The notes: generated by a model not told the origin, from the letters alone. Numbered from the stretch's first letter, positions 8,838-17,933 are shown. The stretch is DNA of 64,000 nucleotides from Roseinatronobacter domitianus (GCF_023336755.1 NZ_JALZWP010000007.1:62001-126000), one strand, 5' to 3'. Program-made: numbers and translations.

Positions 8838-9476
8838 TTAACTTAGGCCCATGTTGCGGGCGATCATGGCGGCCTGTGTCCGATTGGTCGCGCCCAGCCT
8901 GCGATAGAGCGTTTTGACATGCAATTTGATCGTGGGCTCGCTCAGGTCCATGGACCGGGCAATTTCCTTGTTGGTCAAGCCTCGGCAAAGCGCAGCAAGC
9001 ACCTCTGTTTCGCGCGGGGTCAGGCTTACATCCGGGCGGTTTGTGGCGGGCCGTTCCGGCGCGACCAGCCCCCCCACGGCGGCAAGCGCGACCTCTACCG
9101 GCATAAATCTTTCACCTTCGGCCATGAAGCGGATTGCGTTTAGCAACGATCGCGCGGGCATGGTCTTTTGCAAAAACCCCTGCGCGCCTAGCTGCATTGC
9201 GCGAAACGCGACATCTGGTTCGGCAATGCCCGAAATCAGCGCGACCGGGGGCGTGTCCGGGCGCTCCAACAAGAATTTAAGACCTTCCAGACCATTCATG
9301 CCGGGCATGGTGTAATCCAGCAGGATCAGGTCATATCGGGCGCCCTCGTCAAGTTTTGCAACGGCCTCCATCAGGTCGCCGACAGTCCAGATCTCCAGCC
9401 CGTCCTGCTGTTGCAGGAAACTGCGTAACGTGTCCCGCAGCAATTCGTGGTCATCTGCAATCAAGAGGCGCATCAT
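8838..9476 (-). CDS. NarL/LuxR-type response regulator
   Basis: A 212-residue regulator. The receiver domain (1-120) has acidic DD residues near 8-9, phospho-acceptor D54 in LLDYTMPG and K104 in FLQKTMP. A LuxR-type helix-turn-helix follows (about 148-210, LTPRETEVLAALCRGLTNKEIA ... LHVKTLYRRLG). It binds DNA when phosphorylated, in line with the NarL family. It starts 16 bp after the stop of the hybrid kinase at 9492-12377, the probable cognate partner, so the two form a two-gene operon. Confidence 0.93.
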   Translation of the reverse strand: MMRLLIADDHELLRDTLRSFLQQQDGLEIWTVGDLMEAVAKLDEGARYDLILLDYTMPGMNGLEGLKFLLERPDTPPVALISGIAEPDVAFRAMQLGAQGFLQKTMPARSLLNAIRFMAEGERFMPVEVALAAVGGLVAPERPATNRPDVSLTPRETEVLAALCRGLTNKEIARSMDLSEPTIKLHVKTLYRRLGATNRTQAAMIARNMGLS

Positions 9477-9491
9477 CAGCTTTCACGTCGG

Positions 9492-12377
9492 TCAGATGTG
9501 ACGCTGAGACCTCAATTTGGCGGCGAGCAGAACAGAAATCAGGACTGTTTGACAAATTGGCTTGCGCAAGGTCGCAGCAAACTCAGTGTGCACAGATTCT
9601 GTTGCAAAATGCAACTCGTTGTTCCCGGTCATCAGGATGATCGGCAAGTCTTCGCGTTGCTGATGCATTGCTTGGGCCAACTCGCTGCCGGTCATTCCGT
9701 CCATGTCGAAATCGGTCAGAACCATGTCCCACTCACGCGGAGCCAGCGTGATTGCCTCAAGCGCGTCAGAGGGGTGGATACAGCTTGCGACCTCGGCACC
9801 TGCCTGAACCAGCATGTCGGCCACGTCCTGCAACAGCAGGTCATCATTGTCGACCAGTAGGATACTGGTGTCCGCCAGTGGTGTCCGGGAGCTTTGCGCG
9901 GCCAGCACTTCGATAGGTTCACACGGCCAGAACACCTGAACGCAGGTGCCTTTCGGTTCGTTGGGCAACAAGCGCAGCGCCGCACCGCGCGTTTGCACAA
10001 TATTGGCGACCACGGCCAGCCCCAGTCCCGCGCCTGTATCGCCTTTCGATGTGACATAGGGCGCAAAGATAGTGCCGCGCAACTGTTCTGGAATCCCATC
10101 ACCACAATCGCGCAATTCGATCAGGGCATATGGCATATCGGGAAGGATGCGGCCAAGGTCGACATATTCGGGCATGGATTGCGCCGGGCAGGGGGCTGCG
10201 CGCAGCTCTATCGTGTTCTCGCCATCCGGGTCATGGGCCAGACTGTCGCGGCAGGCATCGCGTGCATTCAGCGCCAAGTTTAACATCAGCTGCATAAGTT
10301 CCATCCGGTCGCCATGCACGCAAAGCGAATCGTCAGGCAGGTCCAATGCCATATGGATCTGCGGGTCCAGGCCCGGTGTCAGCAAATCGACCGATTGGCG
10401 CATGATCTGTGCCAGCGAAAGCGAGGTCGCCTCGGGGCGCGCGGTTTCCAGCCGGGTCAGGCTGCGGGCCAATTCGCGGGCCTGTTGCGTGGCGCTGCGA
10501 ATGCGGTTGATAACCGGCAGCGCCGATGGTGCGACTTGCGGCGCAAGCTGATCGACAGAGCCTGTGATGGTGGCCAGCACATTGACAAAATCATGCGCCA
10601 GCCCGGCGGCAAGTTGCGCGCTTAGTTCGCGTGCTTGCGCTTTTTGTAACTGCTCATGAAGCCGTGCGCGGTCAAGCTCTGCGTGGTGGCGGCGTGTGAT
10701 GTCGCGGATCAATGCAAGCGTAGAGCCGTCGGTTTCGACAGACAGGGAAATATTGAAATGTCCGGGTGTTCCATCCGGCAGCTTGCGCATGAATTCGCCT
10801 TCCCACACGCCCTCTGACAACAAGACCGGCAGGATTCCTGTCATGCGTTCGGTCAGGTTGGGCGGGGTAATGTCCGTCCACATTAGCGCGCCAAGTTTCG
10901 CGTCGGGATCAATGCTCAGAAAACGACGCAGCGCCGGGTTGGCATAAGACAGCCGACCGTTTGGCCGGATAATCGCAATTCCCTCATGGCTGGCCCGCAT
11001 CGCCAAGCTGCGATCCTGCAACAGCCGCGCCTCTGCCTGTTTGTGGCTGGTCGTGTCGATGCCAATGACCATATAGCCTTCGATCGCACCGATGGCGTCG
11101 TGCAAAGGCTGCACGTTCAGTTCAAGCCAGTAGATTGTCCCGTCACAAGCTTGGGCGCGCAGTTCGCGTTGAATGGCATGTCCGCTGTTCAGCGTGTTGC
11201 ACAGTTCTTTGACGATCTCTGGTTCGGTTTGGGCCAGATGCAGGATTTCGCTGGGCAGCATGCTTTCGGCGCTGTGCAGGGTGTAGCCGGTGCGCTCGAC
11301 AGCCGCCGGGTTCAACCAGCGTATACGGCGCTCTTTATCGGTCAGCATGATAAGATTGGTCGACAATTCTGCAACGCGCACAAGTTGGCGGATACGCTGG
11401 TCCTGTCGCTGTGCATGGGTCACGTCGCGGACGACAAACAGATAGCCAGTTGATGTGGCGCCTATAGTGTTGACACCTTGAGTGCGGCGGGTCGCGTAAA
11501 GCGTAAACCATTTTGGACCCAGGGGGGTGTCTACGGAATAGTTGTGCGATTGCGACCAGCCGAACAGATCGACCTCGCGCATCGCCTTGCGACAGATTCT
11601 GGCCAAGTGGTCCGGCAAGACCGCTTCGGGGGATTGGCCGATCACCTCTTGCGGGCTGGCGGCAAATGTCAGCGGCGTACTTTGTTGAAACCCGACAATA
11701 ATGCCGTCGCGGTCGGTTTCGACCAACAGTTCCGGCAGCGCGGCGACGGTTGCACCAAGCTGGGTGCGTGCGCGGGCCAAGTCTGCTTCCAGCCTCAAAG
11801 ACTCTCGCCTGGTGCGCTCCAGCGCCCGCAGCATTCCTGTCTGGGCGGCGAACCCGCGCATCAGGTTGTCTTCTTCGCTGGAGAAACTGCGAGGACCGTC
11901 GGTGTAATCCAAGCCGATAAACCCGAACATCTCGCCGTTTTGCCAGAACGGGGCGGCTATCAGGGCTTTGATGTTTTGGTCTTCCAGAACCTGCCGCAGA
12001 TCTGACGTCTGCAACAGATTATCGACATCCTCTATATGGATGGACCCGAATTCCACGAACCGTTCCCAGAACAAAGAGCAGACCGAGTAGGGCACATGTT
12101 GCAGATGCGGCTTCATCGGGTCTACACTCGCAGCACACCATTCATGCGTGTTGCGGATGAAAACGGAATCGACAATCTCGAATACATAGGCGCGCTGGGC
12201 GTCCATCGCCCTGCCGATATCCCCCAGCACCCGGTCGATCGTTCTGTCGCTTTCCAGCGCGGCGCAGCGCTGAAGATCTTTCGCAGCTTTTGCAAAAACG
12301 CGTGTCAGCGCGGCCAAACGTGAACCGTCTGGCGCTGTGCTTGGCGGTGCGTTGATATGCGTTTCATTTAATGGCAT
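9492..12377 (-). CDS. hybrid sensor histidine kinase (GAF-PAS-PAS-PAS-HisKA-HATPase-REC)
   Basis: A 961-residue kinase without membrane segments, so probably a cytosolic sensor. The order is a GAF-like domain (about 40-190), three PAS-like domains (about 205-325, 330-450, 455-565), a dimerisation/phosphotransfer helix with H595 in AGLAHDFVN, an ATPase domain (N-box N704 in LNLALNARD, G boxes DCGDGIP and GAGLGLAV) and a C-terminal receiver (about 838-955; D889 in LTDFDMDG, K939). The signal is unknown; PAS/GAF modules may sense redox or small ligands. It precedes a LuxR-type regulator and diverges from map. An inverted repeat sits about 50 bp upstream. Confidence 0.92.
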   Translation of the reverse strand: MPLNETHINAPPSTAPDGSRLAALTRVFAKAAKDLQRCAALESDRTIDRVLGDIGRAMDAQRAYVFEIVDSVFIRNTHEWCAASVDPMKPHLQHVPYSVCSLFWERFVEFGSIHIEDVDNLLQTSDLRQVLEDQNIKALIAAPFWQNGEMFGFIGLDYTDGPRSFSSEEDNLMRGFAAQTGMLRALERTRRESLRLEADLARARTQLGATVAALPELLVETDRDGIIVGFQQSTPLTFAASPQEVIGQSPEAVLPDHLARICRKAMREVDLFGWSQSHNYSVDTPLGPKWFTLYATRRTQGVNTIGATSTGYLFVVRDVTHAQRQDQRIRQLVRVAELSTNLIMLTDKERRIRWLNPAAVERTGYTLHSAESMLPSEILHLAQTEPEIVKELCNTLNSGHAIQRELRAQACDGTIYWLELNVQPLHDAIGAIEGYMVIGIDTTSHKQAEARLLQDRSLAMRASHEGIAIIRPNGRLSYANPALRRFLSIDPDAKLGALMWTDITPPNLTERMTGILPVLLSEGVWEGEFMRKLPDGTPGHFNISLSVETDGSTLALIRDITRRHHAELDRARLHEQLQKAQARELSAQLAAGLAHDFVNVLATITGSVDQLAPQVAPSALPVINRIRSATQQARELARSLTRLETARPEATSLSLAQIMRQSVDLLTPGLDPQIHMALDLPDDSLCVHGDRMELMQLMLNLALNARDACRDSLAHDPDGENTIELRAAPCPAQSMPEYVDLGRILPDMPYALIELRDCGDGIPEQLRGTIFAPYVTSKGDTGAGLGLAVVANIVQTRGAALRLLPNEPKGTCVQVFWPCEPIEVLAAQSSRTPLADTSILLVDNDDLLLQDVADMLVQAGAEVASCIHPSDALEAITLAPREWDMVLTDFDMDGMTGSELAQAMHQQREDLPIILMTGNNELHFATESVHTEFAATLRKPICQTVLISVLLAAKLRSQRHI

Positions 12378-12428
12378 GAGGTGGCTGTGTAATATTGGCC
12401 TGTGTTGGGTTCCTTTATACCCTAAGCG

Positions 12429-12447
12429 GTGACTGCGGCTGAGTCAC
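12429..12447. promoter_or_regulatory. inverted repeat between the kinase gene and map
   Basis: GTGACT (12429-12434) and AGTCAC (12442-12447) are perfect inverted copies around a 7-base centre. The repeat lies 51 bp upstream of the kinase start and 78 bp upstream of map. Its size and placement suit a dimeric regulator site, possibly for the neighbouring LuxR-type regulator, which is inference. Confidence 0.3.
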
Positions 12448-12524
12448 GCATCTGTCGGGAGTTACCTGAAATCAAGGCAGGATGACTGGTGTTTAGCGCC
12501 AGCAGGCATTAGTTTCTGCCCGAC

Positions 12525-13418
12525 ATGACAAGAGTGGAGGCATCCTTGGGCGACATTTTTCACGGCGTGACAACGCGCGACGGGATCCGCCTGCACACTC
12601 CCGAAGATTTCGCGGGTATGCACAAGGCGGGGCAACTGGCCGCACGTATCCTTGATGATGTGGCCAAGCATGTCTTTCCCGGCCAGACCACAGGGGCGCT
12701 TGACCAGTTTATTGCCGAACAGGTCGAAGCGGCGGGCGCGATTTCAGCCACGGTCGGGTATCGCGGATATCAACATGCAAGCTGCATTTCGGTTAACCAC
12801 GTCGTCTGCCATGGCATTCCGGGTGCGCCAGTGCCGCTAAGCAAGGACGAAACGATCTCGCGCGATCTGGAAAAGCGTCGTGCTGATGATGTTCTGCGCG
12901 ATGGCGATATCCTTAACATCGACGTGACCGTGGTGGTCGATGGCTGGTTCGGGGACACGTCGCGCATGTATGTGGCCGGGTCCCTGAAACCGCGCGCGGA
13001 AAAGCTGATTCAGGTGACATATGACGCGCTGATGATGGGCATAGAGGCAGTGCGGCCCGGCAACACCTTTGGCGATATCGGTTATGCCATTCAGGCCTAT
13101 GTCGAAAGCCAGCGCATGTCCGTTGTGCGTGATTTCTGTGGTCACGGGCTGGGGCAGGTGTTCCATGCCCCGCCCAATGTGCTGCATTACGGGCGCGCCG
13201 GGCGCGGCCCCGTCCTGGAACCCGGCATGTTCTTTACGATTGAACCGATGGTCAATCTTGGCAAGCCCGACCCGCGTGTTTTGTCCGATGACTGGACAGC
13301 GGTAACGCGCGACAAGTCGCTCTCGGCACAGTTCGAACATTCTATTGGGGTTACAGAGACCGGGTTTGAAATATTTACAGGGTCTCCAGCGGCGCGGTTT
13401 CATCCGACTTGGGGGTGA
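12525..13418 (+). CDS. map: type I methionine aminopeptidase with a loop insertion
   Basis: Removes the initiator Met from nascent proteins using two metal ions. The metal ligands and active-site His are seen: H96 (CHG), D133 (NIDVT), D144 (GDTS), CGHGLG, FTIEPMV and QFEHS. About 18-20 extra, charged residues (around 101-123, including DETISRDLEKRRADD) lie between CHGIP and the DGDILNID strand, where E. coli MAP has about five. The ATG at 12525 lacks a ribosome-binding site; a TTG at 12546, five bases after GGAGG, is a strong alternative start. The 3' end overlaps convergent yihY by 44 bp. Confidence 0.95.
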   Translation: MTRVEASLGDIFHGVTTRDGIRLHTPEDFAGMHKAGQLAARILDDVAKHVFPGQTTGALDQFIAEQVEAAGAISATVGYRGYQHASCISVNHVVCHGIPGAPVPLSKDETISRDLEKRRADDVLRDGDILNIDVTVVVDGWFGDTSRMYVAGSLKPRAEKLIQVTYDALMMGIEAVRPGNTFGDIGYAIQAYVESQRMSVVRDFCGHGLGQVFHAPPNVLHYGRAGRGPVLEPGMFFTIEPMVNLGKPDPRVLSDDWTAVTRDKSLSAQFEHSIGVTETGFEIFTGSPAARFHPTWG

Positions 13419-14232
13419 CAGACGCCTCGTCCAGAAGCGCGTTCACCACGCCGCCCAGCAGCACCACATAGGCTGACAGGTAAAACCAACTTAGCAGGGC
13501 AATCACCGCCCCAATAGACCCGTAGACTTGATTGTAGTTGCCGAAATTGCCGATATAGAGCGAAAATCCCGCAGAGGCAGCCACCCACAGCACCAATGCC
13601 GTCACAAGTCCGGGCCACAGCACGGCGCTAGGGCGGTTCGGGCCTATGCGGTAAAAGACCCATAGCCACAGTGCCAGCATTCCGAGCGCGATGGCCCAGC
13701 GACCTAGCAGGGCAAGCCAACCGGCAACGCCGCCCAAGGGAAAGAAGGTCAGGATGACCGGCAAAACAAGCACGGCCAAAAGCGCGACAACCCCGGCAAG
13801 CACCATGCCCAATGTTATCACCATGACTGCAAGGACTTGGGCCAGCCCCGCGCGTCTTTCGCCACCATAGACCGCGTTAAGGCCTTTCAAAAGCGCGTCC
13901 ACCCCGCGGCGCGCCAGAAACAGCGCCAGCAGAATAGACGCGAGGCTGGCCAGCCCCAAGGTTCCGTCACCCGACCAGACAAGGCGCGTGACCTGATTTG
14001 CCAAGAGTGTGTGGGCCGCCGGTGGCATCAGGTCGGCCAACAACCCCAGTTGGTCCTGAATGACCAACGGGTCTGCGAAAAAACCAAAAACCGCAATCAA
14101 CGCGGCAAGACCGGGAAAAATGGCAAGCAGCCCGAAAAACGCAACGCCTGCCGCGATCAGCCCAATATTGCGCTGATCGCTGACTTTGTAGAGGCGCAGA
14201 ACAAAACGGGCTATTTTGCCGATTGTCTTCAA
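13375..14232 (-). CDS. YihY/BrkB-family inner-membrane protein
   Basis: A 285-residue polytopic protein with about six hydrophobic segments and the family's N-terminal GLIAAGVAFFGLLAIFPG motif. YihY/BrkB proteins were once called ribonuclease BN; their real role is unsettled, possibly transport. The likely start is TTG at 14232, overlapping the H-NS stop as TTGA, which implies translational coupling; no internal Met lies near the N terminus. The 3' end overlaps map by 44 bp. Confidence 0.88.
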   Translation of the reverse strand: MKTIGKIARFVLRLYKVSDQRNIGLIAAGVAFFGLLAIFPGLAALIAVFGFFADPLVIQDQLGLLADLMPPAAHTLLANQVTRLVWSGDGTLGLASLASILLALFLARRGVDALLKGLNAVYGGERRAGLAQVLAVMVITLGMVLAGVVALLAVLVLPVILTFFPLGGVAGWLALLGRWAIALGMLALWLWVFYRIGPNRPSAVLWPGLVTALVLWVAASAGFSLYIGNFGNYNQVYGSIGAVIALLSWFYLSAYVVLLGGVVNALLDEASVTPKSDETAPLETL

Positions 14233-14540
14233 ATCGCCAGGTCGTCGAGCGTTTTCCCTTCGGCCAATGCGTCAATAACCCAATGGGGTTTGCGACCGCG
14301 GCCTGTCCATGTCTGGCTTGGGTCGGCAGGGTTGGCATATTTTGGTGCAACCTTGGCGCGTGGCTTTGTCGCGCCCACTTGCATAATCTGTGCAAGTGTA
14401 AACCCGCGCTCGCGCAAAAGCGCTTCGGCTTCGGCGGCGGCTGCTTTCAATTCGCGTTCTTCAAACGTCTCGATAGCTTTTGTCACCTCTTTTTGAAGTT
14501 TCTTCAATTCGGCGAGCGACATAGTATCCAGATCGATCAT
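14229..14540 (-). CDS. H-NS family nucleoid-associated protein
   Basis: A 103-residue alphaproteobacterial H-NS homologue. An N-terminal coiled-coil oligomerisation region (LAELKKLQKEVTKAIETFEE) is joined by a basic/Ala linker to the C-terminal DNA-binding motif TWTGRGRKPHWV, which inserts in the minor groove of AT-rich DNA in related proteins. I chose the ATG at 14540 because GGAGG precedes it by five bases; a GTG four codons upstream is also open. It overlaps yihY by TTGA, an unusual partner for a global regulator. Confidence 0.92.
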   Translation of the reverse strand: MIDLDTMSLAELKKLQKEVTKAIETFEERELKAAAAEAEALLRERGFTLAQIMQVGATKPRAKVAPKYANPADPSQTWTGRGRKPHWVIDALAEGKTLDDLAI

Positions 14541-14600
14541 GGCTTCCTCCACTATACAATCCGAATTGTTTGGGGTAGTTTTCTGTTAATTTCAAGTCTT

Positions 14601-15527
14601 TTAATTTTCCTGAGACTGCTGCCATTTAATCAAAAAATAACCGCTGGTCATCAAATCAAGATGCGCGCCACCGCCGTTCTTGCACAGAGTGATCGCATCG
14701 TCAGACGGTCGGGAAAAGGCACCTGTCGCAGCTCCGTAGAAATCAGCGCGGATATCGTTGCGCTGAATAACACCTGCGGCAAGCGGAATTTTTAGCTCTC
14801 CGATATGGTCAAGCGTTGTGTCGTAATTGTCGACGAACAACGCCGCACGTTGCAAGGCCACGTCATCGGCCTCTCGCATATCCGGCCGAAAGGCCCCGAT
14901 CAGATCCATATGCTGTCCCGGCCGCAGCCACGCGCCGCGCAAGACGGGTTCGGTGCTCATGGTGGCGGTGCAGATAATATCGGCTTGCGACACGGCTGCT
15001 TGCAAGTCCTCTGTCGCGGTGCATCGCGGCAATGTCCGGGCCATATTCTGTGCTGCTTCGGGGCTGCGGTTCCAGACGGTAAATTGGGCGTCAGGAAATA
15101 GCGCCGAATAGGCAGAATGCATAGAGCGTGCAACTGTTCCCGCCCCGACCAGCGTAATCCGGCGACTATCAGGGCGGGCGAGTTTACTGGCCGCAAACAG
15201 GCTGTCACCTGCGGTTTTCCACTTGGTGACAAGGTGAAAATCCAGCATGGCGTTCAGTTCGCCGGTTGCATCCGCAAATAACGCAACGGCCCCGTTAACA
15301 TTCGGCAGGTTTTTTGCCGAATTTTGGGGAAAGATCGTGGCGGTTTTCACCAATGACCCCAAACCATCAATCCACGCTGCGCGCGACAACAAGGTATCTT
15401 GCCCACGATAGAGGAAGCTATCGGTAATGGTCGCTTTGGACAAACGGTGCCCTGTCTCTATCGCGGCGATCAACTCCAGCCAATCAAGCTGCGGTTCTAT
15501 TTCCGGACCAATGAATGATGGAGTCAT
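14601..15527 (-). CDS. ornithine cyclodeaminase/mu-crystallin family protein
   Basis: A 308-residue NAD(P)-binding protein. The N-terminal part carries the family's substrate region (LVKTATIFPQNSAKNLPNVNG, then a DATGELNAMLD segment), and residues from about 120 form a Rossmann fold with VGAGTVA. Relatives are ornithine cyclodeaminase, alanine dehydrogenase, ketimine reductase and lysine cyclodeaminase, so the substrate cannot be read off here. It starts 2 bp after the HAD stop and continues the minus-strand run from fghA. Confidence 0.85.
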   Translation of the reverse strand: MTPSFIGPEIEPQLDWLELIAAIETGHRLSKATITDSFLYRGQDTLLSRAAWIDGLGSLVKTATIFPQNSAKNLPNVNGAVALFADATGELNAMLDFHLVTKWKTAGDSLFAASKLARPDSRRITLVGAGTVARSMHSAYSALFPDAQFTVWNRSPEAAQNMARTLPRCTATEDLQAAVSQADIICTATMSTEPVLRGAWLRPGQHMDLIGAFRPDMREADDVALQRAALFVDNYDTTLDHIGELKIPLAAGVIQRNDIRADFYGAATGAFSRPSDDAITLCKNGGGAHLDLMTSGYFLIKWQQSQEN

Positions 15528-15529
15528 GT

Positions 15530-16144
15530 TTACGCCTCTACACTCAATCCGTGTTTACCCAGATCCCGTTTCAATGCATCGGGGTGTTCGAAGACATGAC
15601 CCAGCCAGCCACGGGTGGTCGCGGCTTCAATATTCTCTGGTTTATCGTCTATGAAAAACAGGTTTTGTGGCAAAACACCGCTTTGTTTTTCAAGGATTTC
15701 ATAAATTTCGGTTTCGGGTTTCAGCACCCCCAGATGCCCGGAAATATAGCTTTGGTCGAATTCGGTCAGGAACGGATGTGTTTCACACGCCAGCGCGAAT
15801 GTCTCACACCCAAAATTTGACAGCGCAAAAACCGGCATGCCTTGTGCACGCAAACCGCGCACAAGCGCGACATTTGCATCGATGACCGGGGCAAACATGT
15901 GCGACCAGCCGTCATGCCAAAGCATGATCTCTTTTGCCCAACTTGGGTGCTGCGCTGCCACATTGCGCACGCTGTCGGCAAAAGGTGCGCCTCTGTCTAC
16001 CGCCAGGTTCATGCCGTTCAGATCAACCTCGTCAAACAGGCGTTTGCGGCGCTCGGCCCCAATCTGGCTGTCGAAAAACAGTTCGGGCTGCCAGCCGACC
16101 AAGACGTTGCCAATGTCGAACACGACGGCGCGAATATCGCTCAT
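15530..16144 (-). CDS. HAD-family (subfamily IA) phosphatase
   Basis: A 204-residue HAD hydrolase of the YihX type. Motif I is VFDIGNVLVGW, motif II lies at VFALSNFG, a Lys occurs at LKPETEIYE, and the acidic motif IV is FFIDDKPENIEAA. Such enzymes hydrolyse small phosphate esters such as glucose-1-phosphate in YihX; the substrate here is unknown. The start overlaps the fghA stop (ATGA, 16141-16144), so it is coupled to fghA. Confidence 0.9.
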   Translation of the reverse strand: MSDIRAVVFDIGNVLVGWQPELFFDSQIGAERRKRLFDEVDLNGMNLAVDRGAPFADSVRNVAAQHPSWAKEIMLWHDGWSHMFAPVIDANVALVRGLRAQGMPVFALSNFGCETFALACETHPFLTEFDQSYISGHLGVLKPETEIYEILEKQSGVLPQNLFFIDDKPENIEAATTRGWLGHVFEHPDALKRDLGKHGLSVEA

Positions 16145-16971
16145 CGGGCCAATGCCTCTGCATGAAAGGCGACATGCTCGCCCGCGAAGGTCGAGACGAA
16201 GAAATAGCTGTGATCGTAGCCGTTTTGCATGCGGAAGCTGCCGGGCTGGCGTGTCGCGGCCATGGCTTGGGCCAAGGTTTCGGGCCGCAGCAGGTCCAGA
16301 AACTGGTCCGACGTGCCTTGGTCAATCAATATGTCGCCGTCAAACCCACCGTTTTGCATCAGCAAGGTCGCGTCATGCACGCCCCAAGTGCTTTCATCCG
16401 CCCCCAGATAAGCCCCCAGTTGCTTGCGCCCCCAATCGCTGGCCGTGGGGTTGGCGATGGGCGCGAAGGCTGACACAGAGGCGAAGCGCCCCGGCAGTCG
16501 CATCGCCATGGTCAGCGCGCCATGCCCGCCCATGGAATGGCCGGTGATCGCTTGGCGGTCTTCTTCCAAAGCAAAATTGGCAAAGAGCACGCGGGGCAAT
16601 TCGTCTGTAATATAATCCCACATCTGGAAATGTGGCGCCCATGGGGTCTGCGTGGCGTTGACATAAAAGCCCGCACCTTGGCCAAGGTCATAGGCCGGAT
16701 CATCGGCAACACCCTCGCCGCGCGGGCTGGTGTCGGGGAACACCACGGCAAGCCCATGCGCCGCCGCATGTGCCTGCAATCCCGCTTTGCTCATGGCGTT
16801 TTCATGCGTGCAGGTCAGACCCGACAAATACCACAGCAGGGGCACCGGGTGCAGCGCCGCTTCGGCAGGCAGGAACAGGCCGAAGGTCATGTCGCAGCCG
16901 GTGGCCTTGGATGGATGGCGATACACGCCCTGCACACCGCCGAAGCATTTGTTTTCCGAAATCGTTTCCAT
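16141..16971 (-). CDS. fghA: S-formylglutathione hydrolase
   Basis: Hydrolyses S-formylglutathione to formate and glutathione in formaldehyde detoxification. It is 276 residues, the standard esterase D length. The nucleophile Ser is in GHSMGGHGAL, preceded by the family's LWYLSGLTCTHENAMSKAG region; the charge-relay Asp and the His in YDHSYFF are visible. The ATG at 16971 follows AGAGGGG. The usual partner, glutathione-dependent formaldehyde dehydrogenase, is not in the window; HAD and ornithine cyclodeaminase-like genes follow instead. Confidence 0.95.
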   Translation of the reverse strand: METISENKCFGGVQGVYRHPSKATGCDMTFGLFLPAEAALHPVPLLWYLSGLTCTHENAMSKAGLQAHAAAHGLAVVFPDTSPRGEGVADDPAYDLGQGAGFYVNATQTPWAPHFQMWDYITDELPRVLFANFALEEDRQAITGHSMGGHGALTMAMRLPGRFASVSAFAPIANPTASDWGRKQLGAYLGADESTWGVHDATLLMQNGGFDGDILIDQGTSDQFLDLLRPETLAQAMAATRQPGSFRMQNGYDHSYFFVSTFAGEHVAFHAEALAR

Positions 16972-17003
16972 GTCGTGTCCCCTCTTGGTTTGGGGGCAAA
17001 GTG

Positions 17004-17933
17004 TCAGAACCCGCTGACCCATGCAACGACCAGCGGTATGGTCGCCATGCTGATAAGCGTTGAGACAAGGATCGTGGCCGACACCCGTGACGGCCCGGCA
17101 TTGTAGTGTTGCGCCAGAATGAACACATTGCCCGCAACCGGAAGCGACGCGCCTGCAATCAGAACGGCGCTTGCCACCGGGTCCAACCGAAACACGACCA
17201 ACGCAAACAGGGCCACGACTGCCGGGTGCAGCACCAGTTTCACGAAGGTCAACCAACTGACAATGCCCAACCGTTCCACCCGCTTGTCTGCGAGAGAAGC
17301 GCCGATAGCGAAAAGCGCGCCGGGCGTGGCGGCGGCCCCCAACAGTATGAGCGTGTCATTTATAGGTGCGGGCAGGGCGAACCCTGTGCTGGCCCATGCC
17401 AACCCAAGCACCATGGCCGCCACCATCGGATTGCGCGCCACCGCGCCCAGCAGTTTCAAAGGCAGCGCACGGTCGATCTGGCCTTGCCGGGCCAGCGTTA
17501 TCATCATGGTGAACAGGGACGAGAAGACGACAAGATCCACCGACAGGATAATCAACATGAAGGGCACAGATTCTGGCCCCAACAGCAGCGCCAGCATCGG
17601 CAGCCCCATAAAGCCCGTATTGCCGATTATCCCGCATTGCGCTTCGATTGTGGCCTCTGACAGGCTGGCACGGCGTAGAAAGGCAATGAACATTACCGCC
17701 AGATACACCGTCAGACAGGCCAGCAGATACGCGGCGATCACGCGCGGTTGCCAGATTTCCTCCAGCCCCAGATTCGCGGAAAAGCCGAATAGCAGCGCCG
17801 AGAGCGCGAAGTAGAAGACGAACTTCGTCAGGTAGACCGTGGCCTCTGGCGGAAAGACACCAAGCCGCGCCGCCCCAAGGCCAAGACCGATCAGGGCGAA
17901 AAACGGCAAGGTTTCCAGAAAGATCGTCAACAT
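17004..17933 (-). CDS. AEC (auxin efflux carrier) family transporter
   Basis: A 309-residue permease with about ten hydrophobic segments, split by a short polar middle as in the AEC family (MdcF/YwkB-like). The repeated GNTGFMGLPM and ASLPVAGNVF motifs mark the two inverted halves. Bacterial members carry malonate, malate or other carboxylates; the substrate is not evident. It diverges from a TetR gene across 98 bp, the usual arrangement for a regulator and its efflux target. Confidence 0.9.
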   Translation of the reverse strand: MLTIFLETLPFFALIGLGLGAARLGVFPPEATVYLTKFVFYFALSALLFGFSANLGLEEIWQPRVIAAYLLACLTVYLAVMFIAFLRRASLSEATIEAQCGIIGNTGFMGLPMLALLLGPESVPFMLIILSVDLVVFSSLFTMMITLARQGQIDRALPLKLLGAVARNPMVAAMVLGLAWASTGFALPAPINDTLILLGAAATPGALFAIGASLADKRVERLGIVSWLTFVKLVLHPAVVALFALVVFRLDPVASAVLIAGASLPVAGNVFILAQHYNAGPSRVSATILVSTLISMATIPLVVAWVSGF

